A program made the position numbers and the translations under genes. This document shows positions 16,637 through 25,218 of a DNA stretch of 64,000 nt, one piece after another. The stretch's first letter is position 1; every line of letters starts with the position of its first letter. Origin of the DNA: Pseudomaricurvus sp050633365 (GTDB lineage: Bacteria; Pseudomonadota; Gammaproteobacteria; Pseudomonadales; Cellvibrionaceae); NCBI GenBank assembly GCA_050633365.1, contig JBOEGJ010000041.1:1-64000 (forward strand). The letters are read 5' to 3'. A model generated the notes under the pieces. It saw only the letters and a list, made by a program, of their open reading frames with translations. It searched no databases and was not told where the DNA came from.

Positions 16637-19066
16637 ATGGCTAAGAATCATCAAGATACACGGGGATTTACCAATCCCACGTTCACACGAAACCCACTAT
16701 TTCTTTCTGTCTCGGCGGCTGCGCTGCTACTTTGTGGTCAGCAAACCTTGGCAAACAATGGCGCGCTAGTATTAGAAGAAGTTGTTGTTACCGCGCAAAA
16801 GCGCTCCGAGAACATTCAAGATATTGCAGCAACCGTTAACGCGGTTGGTGGCGACGCAATCGATGACTTTGTTATCACTCAATTCGATGACGTGGCAAAG
16901 CTAACTGCAGGCTTGAGTATGAATCGACAGAGCTCTGCTGCTTCGTCCGAAGTGAGTTTGCGAGGCATTACCTACAATCGTCAATCCGGCACCAATCCGG
17001 CTGTGGACGTCTATTGGAATGACGTTAACTACCGCGCTACCTCGATGTTTAACAGTATGTTTGATGTCGAGCGAATCGAGGTTTTACGCGGCCCTCAAGG
17101 TACCTTGCAGGGCAAAACCTCACCTGCGGGCGCGATTAAATTGGTCACCCGAAAGCCAAGTTTTGAGGCGGTTGAAGGGCAGGTTCAAGCCACTATGGAC
17201 GACGCCGACAGCAGTAATGTTCAGTTCGGTGTGAGCATTCCAATTTCAGAGACCTTAGCGATTCGCGTAGCCGGCGTCACCGAAACCAGCGAGCTCAATC
17301 AGGTCAAAAGTTTTACTAGCGGTGAGTCAGATGACTACGATGCTGAAGGCGGCCGCTTAACCGTTGCTTGGCAGCCCTCGGATACGTTTTCAGCGACACT
17401 TAGCGCAGAGTACTTCGAAAGTGAAACTCGTACATTAGAGGAGTTGTCTGGCTCTGCCAACACGTCATTCTTTGGGGCGTATTTTCCCAGTGGTGTTGAT
17501 GCCTCTGGCTACCCGTCTTTGGATGCAGAGGATTTGAAGGCGCTATCGGATGGCAGCAATCACAACACCATGCGCCAGAACATCGCCAGTATGGAGTTGG
17601 TATGGGAGGTTGGCGGTCATGAACTCACGTCATTAACCGGATACTGGGACGCTGGCTGGAGCGAAACACGGGATATGGATTTGGCCAACTTTGTACCCGA
17701 CACTGTGCAAAACAGAAATAATGACAACCAAGTTTATACCACGATTCAAGAATTTCGCATCGGCTCAACAGAGCCCAATTGGTGGGAGTATCTCGGGGGA
17801 GTGTACTATCAAAAAACTAACTCTCTTACGACCTTTGAAGCTGACACTTACCCCAACAATGGCGCAGTTAGTTTATTGCAAACCATTCCAATCAGCACTG
17901 AAGAATACGGAGTCTTTACTCATAACCGCATCGAGTTGAGCGAAGCGTCGGAACTGCAAGTGGGGTTGCGTTGGATTAGAAGTCGACGAAGCGTTGCCGC
18001 CGATCAGTTTTACGGAAATGGCTGGGATTGCGCAGGAGTGATTGATATGCAGCCCGGATTTTCGCTACCGTGTTTCCTAGGCGGAGCGCGCGGTGAAGCT
18101 CTCAATCCGATACTTGGCAACTTTAATAGCCAGTTGGTGCAGCAGTTTATTCCTGAGGATCGTCAATTTGATTCCGAAGACGCTTTCACCGGCGGGGTAA
18201 AATACATTTACAACGCCAGTGAAGATTTGATGATGTACGCTTCTCTAGATCGTTCTTGGCGCCCAGGTGGAATGGGGATTTCGCCAGAGGTGAGCGATCC
18301 GGATACTTTGTTATACAACAGCGAAACCAGTGACTCGATCGAAATCGGCTTTAAATCGTCGCTAATGGATGGGCGTATTCAGTTGAACGGTGCAGTTTTC
18401 TATCAGGAATTTGATGGCTTTATCGGCTTCGCAACTGAAGTTCCTGTCGACAGTGACGGCAATGGCGCGCCTGATGCGGCCAGTGCAAACTTTGCCTACA
18501 ACGCTGATGCAACATCGTTTGGTGCCGAAGTAGAAATGACCGGGTTGGTGACCGAGTTTTGGAAAATGGGCGCCTCGTTAAGCTACGTTGATTTTAAGTA
18601 CGATGAGGGTGAAGTGGGCCCCTGCAATGATTCGGCACAGTTCGTTGGTAACAGCCCTGGTGGAGCAAATAACGTTGTTGTTGCCGAGTGTGAAATTGAT
18701 GGTGAGCGCGTCGGTGTAGAGCCGAATTGGCAGCTAAATGTGCACAGTGAGTACTTTGTGCCACTGGAATCTGTCGATTGGTTTATGCGCGGACTCTACA
18801 ACTATCGCAGCGGTAGTGAGAATCGATTTGTCGATGACTCGGATGTGAAGGGATACGGAACCTTGGATCTCTATAGCGGTATTCGCAGTAAAGACAACGC
18901 CTGGGAAGTGAGCTTGTGGGCTAAGAATTTGACCGACGAGCAAGCGCAAACACGGATCTACGCAGAAGAAACTCGCCAAGGCGTTTTGCCTACTGGATAC
19001 CATGCGGTGGACAGTATTAAGGGACGAAGCGTCGGTGCTACCTTGCGCTACAATTTCTCAATGTAA
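16637..19066 (+). CDS. TonB-dependent outer-membrane receptor, second copy
   Basis: An 809-aa TonB-dependent receptor. The N-terminus is extended (about 20 polar residues before the hydrophobic core LFLSVSAAALLLCG of the signal sequence), then the TonB-box-like LEEVVVTAQKR at about residues 46-56. The plug has RIEVLRGPQGTLQGKTSPAG, nearly the same as in the receptor at 4288-6453, so the two are paralogues. GGAG lies 9 bases before the ATG. It precedes the alkylsulfatase-like gene but is cut off from it by a terminator. The steroid ligand is inferred from location. Confidence 0.92.
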   Translation: MAKNHQDTRGFTNPTFTRNPLFLSVSAAALLLCGQQTLANNGALVLEEVVVTAQKRSENIQDIAATVNAVGGDAIDDFVITQFDDVAKLTAGLSMNRQSSAASSEVSLRGITYNRQSGTNPAVDVYWNDVNYRATSMFNSMFDVERIEVLRGPQGTLQGKTSPAGAIKLVTRKPSFEAVEGQVQATMDDADSSNVQFGVSIPISETLAIRVAGVTETSELNQVKSFTSGESDDYDAEGGRLTVAWQPSDTFSATLSAEYFESETRTLEELSGSANTSFFGAYFPSGVDASGYPSLDAEDLKALSDGSNHNTMRQNIASMELVWEVGGHELTSLTGYWDAGWSETRDMDLANFVPDTVQNRNNDNQVYTTIQEFRIGSTEPNWWEYLGGVYYQKTNSLTTFEADTYPNNGAVSLLQTIPISTEEYGVFTHNRIELSEASELQVGLRWIRSRRSVAADQFYGNGWDCAGVIDMQPGFSLPCFLGGARGEALNPILGNFNSQLVQQFIPEDRQFDSEDAFTGGVKYIYNASEDLMMYASLDRSWRPGGMGISPEVSDPDTLLYNSETSDSIEIGFKSSLMDGRIQLNGAVFYQEFDGFIGFATEVPVDSDGNGAPDAASANFAYNADATSFGAEVEMTGLVTEFWKMGASLSYVDFKYDEGEVGPCNDSAQFVGNSPGGANNVVVAECEIDGERVGVEPNWQLNVHSEYFVPLESVDWFMRGLYNYRSGSENRFVDDSDVKGYGTLDLYSGIRSKDNAWEVSLWAKNLTDEQAQTRIYAEETRQGVLPTGYHAVDSIKGRSVGATLRYNFSM

Positions 19067-19128
19067 GCAATATAAGTCGATCAAAAAAGCGTAGTAACGT
19101 TTACACAGTACTGATGATCGAATGACAC

Positions 19129-19162
19129 AACGGCTGAATGCTCTCGCATTTGGCCGTTTTTT
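19129..19162 (+). terminator. Terminator after the second TonB-dependent receptor
   Basis: AACGGC...GCCGTT (19129-19134 with 19153-19158) encloses an inner ATGC/GCAT stem with small bulges and leads into TTTTTT (19157-19162). It lies 63 bases after the stop. Confidence 0.65.
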
Positions 19163-19231
19163 GTGATGAGTCGCGTTGGTCGCCCAAGCCTATGTATCGG
19201 GATCTTTTGAGCGGCGCCTTTGAGTGTAAAG

Positions 19232-19243
19232 TTTCTTAAGAAA
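19232..19243. promoter_or_regulatory. Perfect 12-bp palindrome upstream of the alkylsulfatase-like gene
   Basis: TTTCTTAAGAAA, a perfect palindrome 85 bases before the start codon and 29 bases upstream of operator candidate C. It is a possible second regulator site; I do not see copies elsewhere in the window. Confidence 0.35.
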
Positions 19244-19272
19244 GCTCTACCTACAGCAATAAATAAATTAGT

Positions 19273-19286
19273 ATACATGTGTGTAT
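19273..19286. promoter_or_regulatory. Candidate operator C upstream of the alkylsulfatase-like gene
   Basis: ATACA-TGTG-TGTAT, a perfect 5-bp inverted repeat with a 4-base spacer and the best symmetry of the three ACATGTGT sites. It lies 41 bases before the ATG at 19328, after a weak -10-like TAAATT (19264-19269). Confidence 0.55.
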
Positions 19287-19327
19287 TTATTTTTATAGCA
19301 CTTGCCATTTAGAAAAGAGGGGGAAAA

Positions 19328-20836
19328 ATGTCCTTAAAGAGACGGTTTGGATTGAGCTACATTTTCACAGCAGTAACCTTTACTGCTTTGGGGCTTGGCA
19401 TTGCAAAAACTGATGTGGGCGGCGGCTTGGCCGAAACGGTTAAAGACAGTGCCACGTCGGTTAAACAGGCGGCACTAGAAACCGTCGTTGAAAATAGCGA
19501 TTCATTGGGTGCTCGTGAGTTATTACTTCTTGAATATCCATCTCTGCTAAAACGTATCATGGAAGGGGGCTCTTTTGGTGGCGACTTTTCGAAAGCCATC
19601 GCCGAAGACATGTTTGGTCAACACAATCATGAAGCCATCGATGATGCCAAAGACATTACCGAAATCGTAGAAGTCGCGCCACGCACATGGATGATCTATA
19701 TGCCTATTGTGAACGCGGTCTTGATGGAAACAGATGAGGGGTTGGTACTGATCGATACCGGAATGGCGCCTGCGGGGCCTGCGATTATGGAGGCAATCCG
19801 ATCTGTCAGCGACAAACCGTTGCACACCATTATTTATACCCACGGTCATGTTGATCACGCCTATGGAACTTGGGCTCTAATGGAAGATAGTCCTGAGATT
19901 GTTGCCCACGAAGAGTTGGTCAATCGCTTCGATCGCTACATTCGTTTACGGGGTTCTCTAGCCAAATTTATGACCCAGCGCGAGGCCAGTATGCCCGCAA
20001 GTCGCGATGACTTGGTTTATCCGACTCGGGTGTTCGACGACGAACTGGTTTTAACGATTGGCGGTGAAGATTTTGTATTGCGCCATCATCGCGGTGAAAC
20101 CGACGATCAACTCTACGTGTGGATACCCAGTCGAAAAGCCATAGCCTCGGCCGATTACTACCAGGGCTTTTTACCAAACGCCGGTAACGGTAAACGCTAC
20201 CAACGCTATCCAGAAGAATGGGCCCAGGCGTTGCGTGAAATGGCGCAATTGAACCCAGAGTTATTGCTGCCCGCACATGGTAAGTCGATCAAAAACCCGG
20301 CCGAAATCAAAGAAAATTTTACCGTACTAGCCGACACGCTTCAGTTTATCGTGGATCATACTGTGGCCGAATTGAATAGGGGAACACGTAAGGGCTTGAT
20401 ACCGCACTCCTTGGAACTGCCAGAGCATTTGGCTCAACATCCGACGCTAAATATTCAGTATGTCTCGCCTGCGGATATTTCAAAAATGGTGATTAAGCGC
20501 TACACCGGTTGGTGGGATGAAATTCCGTCTCATTGGACTCCAGCTTTGTTCGAAGCGCGTAGTCAGGAGATCGCGAAGCTTGCGGGTGGTGTCGAAAACC
20601 TTATTCGCCGCGCCAGAGAGGTAGCGACGACAGACATTGTTATGGCCTCTCACCTTGCTGATTGGGCTTGGTATGGCCATCCAGAAAATTCACAGGTGCA
20701 GGCACTGGTGATTGATATCTACAAGCAGCGTATCGAGGGCCCAAACTCCAACACTATGGAAATGCTCGCCTATCTGGAGTTGATGACTGAGGCTCGACAG
20801 AGGCAGCTGAGTAGTGGCCGTGGAGAGGGGCAATAG
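19328..20836 (+). CDS. Exported metallo-beta-lactamase-fold protein of the alkylsulfatase type
   Basis: A 502-aa protein with a hydrophobic N-terminus (LSYIFTAVTFTALGLGIAK) that looks like a signal peptide or membrane anchor. The zinc motif THGHVDH is at 171-177, followed by HHRGETDDQLYVW and the ADYYQGFLPN block of SdsA1/Pdh-like type III alkylsulfatases, with an alkylsulfatase-dimerisation region after LLPAHGKS. Type III alkylsulfatases hydrolyse primary or secondary sulfate esters. A strong RBS (GAGGGGG) precedes the ATG. The neighbouring operator links it to the KshA-like gene, so release of sulfate from steroid sulfates in the periplasm is an attractive but unproved role. Confidence 0.85.
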   Translation: MSLKRRFGLSYIFTAVTFTALGLGIAKTDVGGGLAETVKDSATSVKQAALETVVENSDSLGARELLLLEYPSLLKRIMEGGSFGGDFSKAIAEDMFGQHNHEAIDDAKDITEIVEVAPRTWMIYMPIVNAVLMETDEGLVLIDTGMAPAGPAIMEAIRSVSDKPLHTIIYTHGHVDHAYGTWALMEDSPEIVAHEELVNRFDRYIRLRGSLAKFMTQREASMPASRDDLVYPTRVFDDELVLTIGGEDFVLRHHRGETDDQLYVWIPSRKAIASADYYQGFLPNAGNGKRYQRYPEEWAQALREMAQLNPELLLPAHGKSIKNPAEIKENFTVLADTLQFIVDHTVAELNRGTRKGLIPHSLELPEHLAQHPTLNIQYVSPADISKMVIKRYTGWWDEIPSHWTPALFEARSQEIAKLAGGVENLIRRAREVATTDIVMASHLADWAWYGHPENSQVQALVIDIYKQRIEGPNSNTMEMLAYLELMTEARQRQLSSGRGEGQ

Positions 20837-20926
20837 ATGCTAAAACTCGATAGCCTTCTGCCCTCGGGAAGGGCGTCGATAATACGACGTCCGGCTGTCG
20901 ATCATCTATACTTGCCCTAATTCATC

Positions 20927-21952
20927 ATGCAAATGGCCTGCTGCCGGCAGGCCTTCATCTGGGAGTGGGTTTTGGGGCGGTCTTTTGTTGCAGCGGTTGC
21001 TATTTGTGCTTCTGCATTGGTTCTACCGGCCTGTGATTCGTCGTCTCAGGGCGGCGACAGCGTTGACGTGGTTGAGGTTCAGCACACTCTCGAAAGCGAT
21101 GCTGCTAGTGGCCAAACCGGTGCTTTAGGCGTTGACTCTGAGCCAGAGAACAAGCCTGTTGTGCATTGGGCAAAACCCGGACTTGCGCCATTGTTTATCG
21201 ACGATGGTACCGACGAGGGGCGAGGCATCGGCGATCAGATGTTCGTCCAAGTAAAGGACCTCATGCCGCAGTTTTACCATGTTAACCTCAATCTCAACTA
21301 CCCACGTTTATTAGAAGAGCTTCGCAAAGGCAGCGATGTGTGTGCAATCTTGCATTACAATCAAGAGCGCGCAAAATTTATGACCTATAGCAAACCCGTC
21401 ATAGTGACACCGAGCTACCAACTGTATGTAAGCTCAAAGGGGTTGGAAAAGTTTAAACAACAAACTGGCTGGACTGGCGAACCTGCTAGTTTCGATGAGC
21501 TGCTTTTAAAGAGTCGGGGCCTGAAAATGGCAATCACACCGGGTCAGTCTTATGGTGCGGAAAGGGATGAAATACTGGCTCGACATATCGACAATGTTGA
21601 GTTGATTCGAAGTTTCGCCGACCAAGAAGCTCTTGTGAAAATGTTAGCAGCCAACCGCATGGATATGGTGTTGGGATTTCCCTGGGTCATCAACTACCGA
21701 CTCGAACAGTTAGATGTACGCTCGGATTTGGTGAAGGTTCCGCTCAACGATGTATCCAGTTACGAGTCAGCCTACATCGCATGCGCCGATACGGCTTTGG
21801 GGCGACGAGTTGTCAGCGCCGTGAATGCTATCTCGCCGCCCATCCACGATCGCAGTAAAAGCTTCTTGACTCGCTGGCTAACGGCGAAAGAAAGCCAAGA
21901 GTACTACCGCGTTTATCAAGACTATTTCAACGAAGGCAAAGCGCTGCCTTAG
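20927..21952 (+). CDS. Solute-binding-protein-like lipoprotein
   Basis: A 341-aa predicted lipoprotein. The hydrophobic segment ends in the lipobox LPAC with Cys36, followed by a Ser/Gly/Asp-rich linker. The remainder has the two-lobed layout of family-3 periplasmic binding proteins (HWAKPGLAPLFIDDG, then LRKGSDVCAILHYNQERAKF, and VKMLAANRMDMVLGFPWVI), close to the TIGR02285-type proteins. No permease or ATPase is nearby, so it is probably not part of a normal ABC importer. The exact start is uncertain because no good ribosome binding site is seen. Function unknown. Confidence 0.75.
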   Translation: MQMACCRQAFIWEWVLGRSFVAAVAICASALVLPACDSSSQGGDSVDVVEVQHTLESDAASGQTGALGVDSEPENKPVVHWAKPGLAPLFIDDGTDEGRGIGDQMFVQVKDLMPQFYHVNLNLNYPRLLEELRKGSDVCAILHYNQERAKFMTYSKPVIVTPSYQLYVSSKGLEKFKQQTGWTGEPASFDELLLKSRGLKMAITPGQSYGAERDEILARHIDNVELIRSFADQEALVKMLAANRMDMVLGFPWVINYRLEQLDVRSDLVKVPLNDVSSYESAYIACADTALGRRVVSAVNAISPPIHDRSKSFLTRWLTAKESQEYYRVYQDYFNEGKALP

Positions 21953-22072
21953 CCCACTTTTTTGTCTCTGCGTCATTGTTCTTAATCTAGATCGCTTGCC
22001 GCAATCAGCCTTAAACCGTTACACTTTCGCGCTCTATGCCAATGATTGTTGGCGACTTAGCGGCTCTCTATT

Positions 22073-22528
22073 ATGGAAAACATCTATCCCCCCGATGTCT
22101 TTGTGGCGCAATCTTCACCTGAAATCGGCCGAGGCGTATTTGCCAATCGTGCATTTCTTAAGGGGGAACTGGTTGATACGTGTCCGGTGGTTGTTTTATT
22201 GAAACCTCCAACGTTATTGCCGCCACGCATACAAACCTTAGTTTATAGTTGGTCTACTCTCATTGGCTCAAGTTCACCATCGACGGCATTACCGCTGGGG
22301 TATGGAGCACTCTATAACCATAATAACCCAGCAAATATGAGGTATGAAGCCGATTCTGAAGGGTTATTATTACGCTATTTTGCTGCACAAGATATTGGTA
22401 AGGGCGACGAACTTACGGTTAATTATAACAATCAAGGCGGCGAACCGGTTTCGAAAGTAGATACTTGGTTCAATCAACACAAAGTGACACCGATTGTAGA
22501 AAGTACTGGATTCCCCGAAGATGGGTAG
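22073..22528 (+). CDS. Small SET-domain protein
   Basis: A 151-aa stand-alone SET domain. GRGVF at 19-23, the NHNNPAN motif at 82-88 and GDELTVNYN at 111-119 are the conserved SAM- and lysine-site elements. SET domains are protein-lysine methyltransferases; small bacterial ones of this length exist but their targets are mostly unknown. It opens a tightly packed run of low-G+C genes: the next gene starts 7 bases after its stop. The post-SET cysteine cluster is absent. A regulatory or self-modifying role in the cluster is speculation. Confidence 0.82.
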   Translation: MENIYPPDVFVAQSSPEIGRGVFANRAFLKGELVDTCPVVVLLKPPTLLPPRIQTLVYSWSTLIGSSSPSTALPLGYGALYNHNNPANMRYEADSEGLLLRYFAAQDIGKGDELTVNYNNQGGEPVSKVDTWFNQHKVTPIVESTGFPEDG

Positions 22529-22535
22529 AGGCAAT

Positions 22536-23027
22536 ATGAATGATGAGTATTTATTGAAGTGTGTTTGGCAGAAAATTGATAAGGAACTCTCAGAGGAAAT
22601 TGTTAATTTTTGGCTTCACAATAAAGCGCTACCGACAAGGGAGGTTGCCTTAAAGCGGGTCAATCAAGTTGCCTTTATCGCTCGCGCCCGCTCTGGAGAT
22701 TTAGTCGCGATCAATACTGCCTATTTGAAAAAGAATGAGAGAATTGATGAGCATTTCTATTATGTTCGAGCTTTTGTCGCTCAAGAGGCTCGTCGCTCGC
22801 ATGTGGGCACAGAGATGTTGCGTAGATTGCAGTCTCAGTTTGAGGGGCTTTTCGAGGACGGGCTGTTAACACCTGCGATTGGGCTTTGTATGGAAATCGA
22901 GAGTGTAGCTTTAAAAAATAGCCGCAATGAGGCTATCTGGCCCACTACGAAGTTCATTTATATGGGGAAGACCCTAGAGGGGAATCATGTGCGAGTTTAC
23001 TATTTTAAATCCGCTAGGGTTTCTTAG
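22536..23027 (+). CDS. GNAT-like acyltransferase
   Basis: A 163-aa protein with the acetyl-CoA-binding pattern of GNAT enzymes: YYVRAFVAQEARRSHVGTEM, in which the strand beta4 is followed by the R-x-x-x-G-x-G/A-like pyrophosphate loop. The start at 22536 is preferred over one at 22521 that overlaps the SET gene, because AGAGG lies just before it. The line of sequence from 22561 has only 21 G+C in 60 bases, far below the steroid genes. Substrate unknown. Confidence 0.7.
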   Translation: MNDEYLLKCVWQKIDKELSEEIVNFWLHNKALPTREVALKRVNQVAFIARARSGDLVAINTAYLKKNERIDEHFYYVRAFVAQEARRSHVGTEMLRRLQSQFEGLFEDGLLTPAIGLCMEIESVALKNSRNEAIWPTTKFIYMGKTLEGNHVRVYYFKSARVS

Positions 23028-23044
23028 TATAGGGTTGTTTTAGG

Positions 23045-24271
23045 GTGGCTACAGTCGTATGTGTTTGGGAAATGGGTTCCAATTTGGGGCATCTAGGTAA
23101 TCTTAAGCAGGTTGCTCAACGAGCAATTAATGATGGGCACACAGCTTGGATTGTTGCCAAGGACCTGGAGCGGGTGCACCAAGTATTTGACGGGTTACCG
23201 GTGGAGTTTCTACAAGCCCCAGCGCTCCGGACTCAGAGCTCTGCTCACCCAATAACACTGAGCTTCTCGCAGCTAATACGCAATACCAGCTATCGAAGTC
23301 GTGAAGATCTCTGCACTTATATTCGAGCCTGGCGAACACTTTTTCAGTTGATTGGCCCTGATGCCGTTTTTTTTGATCATAGTCCGCTAGCGCTAGCGGC
23401 GAGTTGGGGGCTTGAGTTTAAGAAGGTCTTAATGGGTAATGGGTTTACTCTACCCCCTACCCAAACAGCGTTATTTGGTGTGTTTCCTTACTCTGAGTTT
23501 ACAGAAGAGCAATTTGCGACTGTCCGCAAAGCAGAATATGAATTGTTACAGGATCTGGCGGGCGTATATCGCCGTCTCGCGATCTCTCCGATAACGCAGG
23601 TCGCGGATATCTATCGTCAGGCAGATTCCATAGTAAGATTAACGATTGCAGAGTTCGATCATTTTGGTGCGCGCCCAGTAGGAGGGTACGTGGGTGTTTG
23701 GCCTTCCTTCGGAGGTGCGAAGGCCATATGGAAGACTTCAAATAAACGGCGTGTATTCGCCTATTTACAGCCTTTTGAGAAGTTGCCTTTGTTACTTTCA
23801 CAGTTGGCACAGGCTGAGATTGAGGTCTTGGTGTATAGCCCGACATTAAATCCTGCTGATCGGGATAGGTTATCAACCCCCTTTATTAGTTTTTCAGACG
23901 AGCCTCTCGATCTTCGTCAAGTATCAGAAAGCGTTGATTTTGCGGTTACCCACGGTAATCACGACACCAGTGTTCAATTGTCATTACTGGGAATCCCATT
24001 GATGACAATACCACGGCATCAGGAGCAGTACTTTTTTTCGATCCGGCACGAGCAGCAAGGATTTGGCGTGGTATGTTATCAAGATCAGGAGTGTTATAAA
24101 GACGCTATTCGAACTTTGGCTGAAGGTCAGGAATCTAGACGTAAAGTGGTGTCGCTAGCACAGAGATATGGGTGCATGGTGGAGCAAGGAGCCGGAGCTC
24201 TTCTAGACGAGATTGTAGCTGCATTAAGTAAAAACGATTTGGATAGACGTATAGAAATAGAGGAGAAGTAA
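23045..24271 (+). CDS. GT1-type glycosyltransferase (UDP-glycosyltransferase/MGT-like)
   Basis: A 408-aa GT-B-fold glycosyltransferase. The N-terminal domain starts with a Gly-rich loop GSNLGHLGNL. The C-terminal donor-binding domain carries HGNHDTSVQLSLLGIPLMTI and then PRHQEQYFF, the equivalent of the HGGxGTxxEAL...P...EQ signature of family GT1. Such enzymes put a sugar on small lipophilic acceptors. It starts with GTG and is followed two bases later by the GT32 gene, so both glycosyltransferases are in one operon. Product and acceptor are unknown. Confidence 0.8.
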   Translation: MATVVCVWEMGSNLGHLGNLKQVAQRAINDGHTAWIVAKDLERVHQVFDGLPVEFLQAPALRTQSSAHPITLSFSQLIRNTSYRSREDLCTYIRAWRTLFQLIGPDAVFFDHSPLALAASWGLEFKKVLMGNGFTLPPTQTALFGVFPYSEFTEEQFATVRKAEYELLQDLAGVYRRLAISPITQVADIYRQADSIVRLTIAEFDHFGARPVGGYVGVWPSFGGAKAIWKTSNKRRVFAYLQPFEKLPLLLSQLAQAEIEVLVYSPTLNPADRDRLSTPFISFSDEPLDLRQVSESVDFAVTHGNHDTSVQLSLLGIPLMTIPRHQEQYFFSIRHEQQGFGVVCYQDQECYKDAIRTLAEGQESRRKVVSLAQRYGCMVEQGAGALLDEIVAALSKNDLDRRIEIEEK

Positions 24272-24273
24272 CT

Positions 24274-24984
24274 TTGATTCCAAAGGTGATTGTACAAACT
24301 CATCGTGATCAGAGTATTGGGGAAGAGTGTAGACAAACATGGAAGGACAAAAATCCAGAATTTGAGTATCGCTTCTTTGATGATATTACGGTGCGCAGTT
24401 TTCTCGTGGATCACATGCCAAGGCTCGTTCCAGTCTTCGACAAATTACCTCATCCTGTACAGCGAGCAGACCTGTTTCGATACGCATATATCTATCATTT
24501 TGGTGGTGTCTATAGTGATGTTGACACAATCTGTGAGGCTAGTCTGGGATCCTACATTGACTTTGATCAAGATGCGCTCGTGGTGGGGATTGAAATGTCT
24601 CCGGGAGACTATAAGTTTGGTCTTGAACAATATACTCGCCAGTACGCAAGTCCATTTCAAATCCTACAATGGACATTTGCGTCGTCCCCAAAACATCCAG
24701 CGTTAGCGGCTATGCTGGACAGAATTCGATTCTACGTTAATACACTAACAGTCGAACAATTGAAAAGCTGGAGCCGAGTGGATCGTTTTACGCTGGAGCT
24801 GACGGGCCCGATGATGTTCAGTCAAATTGTATTCGATAGCCTTAGCGGTGCAAGAAGAGGCAAGGTTGAGCTGCTGGAACAAGCCGCTTGGGGATACAAC
24901 CCTTGGCATAACCACTCGATATCTGAAACCAATGAGTCAATAAAGGTACGCCATTTGTTCCATGGATCATGGAAGCAGGGGTAA
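24274..24984 (+). CDS. GT32-type glycosyltransferase with DXD motif (OCH1-like)
   Basis: A 236-aa glycosyltransferase with the sugar-binding region of the OCH1/GT32 group: PKVIVQTH at the N-terminus, then VQRADLFRYAYIYHFGGVYS, with the metal/nucleotide-sugar DVD at 82-84. It starts with TTG at 24274, preceded by a good ribosome binding site (GGAG, 8-9 bases away); no ATG is in reach. It is low in G+C (26 of 60 in the line from 24361). It ends the first sub-operon of the block; 234 bases separate it from the QueC-like gene. Confidence 0.82.
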   Translation: MIPKVIVQTHRDQSIGEECRQTWKDKNPEFEYRFFDDITVRSFLVDHMPRLVPVFDKLPHPVQRADLFRYAYIYHFGGVYSDVDTICEASLGSYIDFDQDALVVGIEMSPGDYKFGLEQYTRQYASPFQILQWTFASSPKHPALAAMLDRIRFYVNTLTVEQLKSWSRVDRFTLELTGPMMFSQIVFDSLSGARRGKVELLEQAAWGYNPWHNHSISETNESIKVRHLFHGSWKQG

Positions 24985-25218
24985 GGCTAGTTGCTACCAA
25001 ACGCGCCCATTTGGCTATTACTTAATAGCTTCTCTTAGCTGAGTTTTTAACGGTAATGGTTATTTCAAAAGTGATTGAACTCTGTGATTAAGTTCTATAG
25101 AGTCCTTCAGCCTTATGGACGCGGACGCCCAATCTTGGAAGCATCTCTCGATGCGACGACTCGTTAATCTAACAATGGCCTATCTGCGTTATTCTTTTAG
25201 AAGGATTGGGTGAGAGTT

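Noticed and set aside
24985..25218. A preQ1 riboswitch before the QueC-like gene
   Set aside because: I looked for a short pseudoknot-forming leader with an A-rich tail and saw none.
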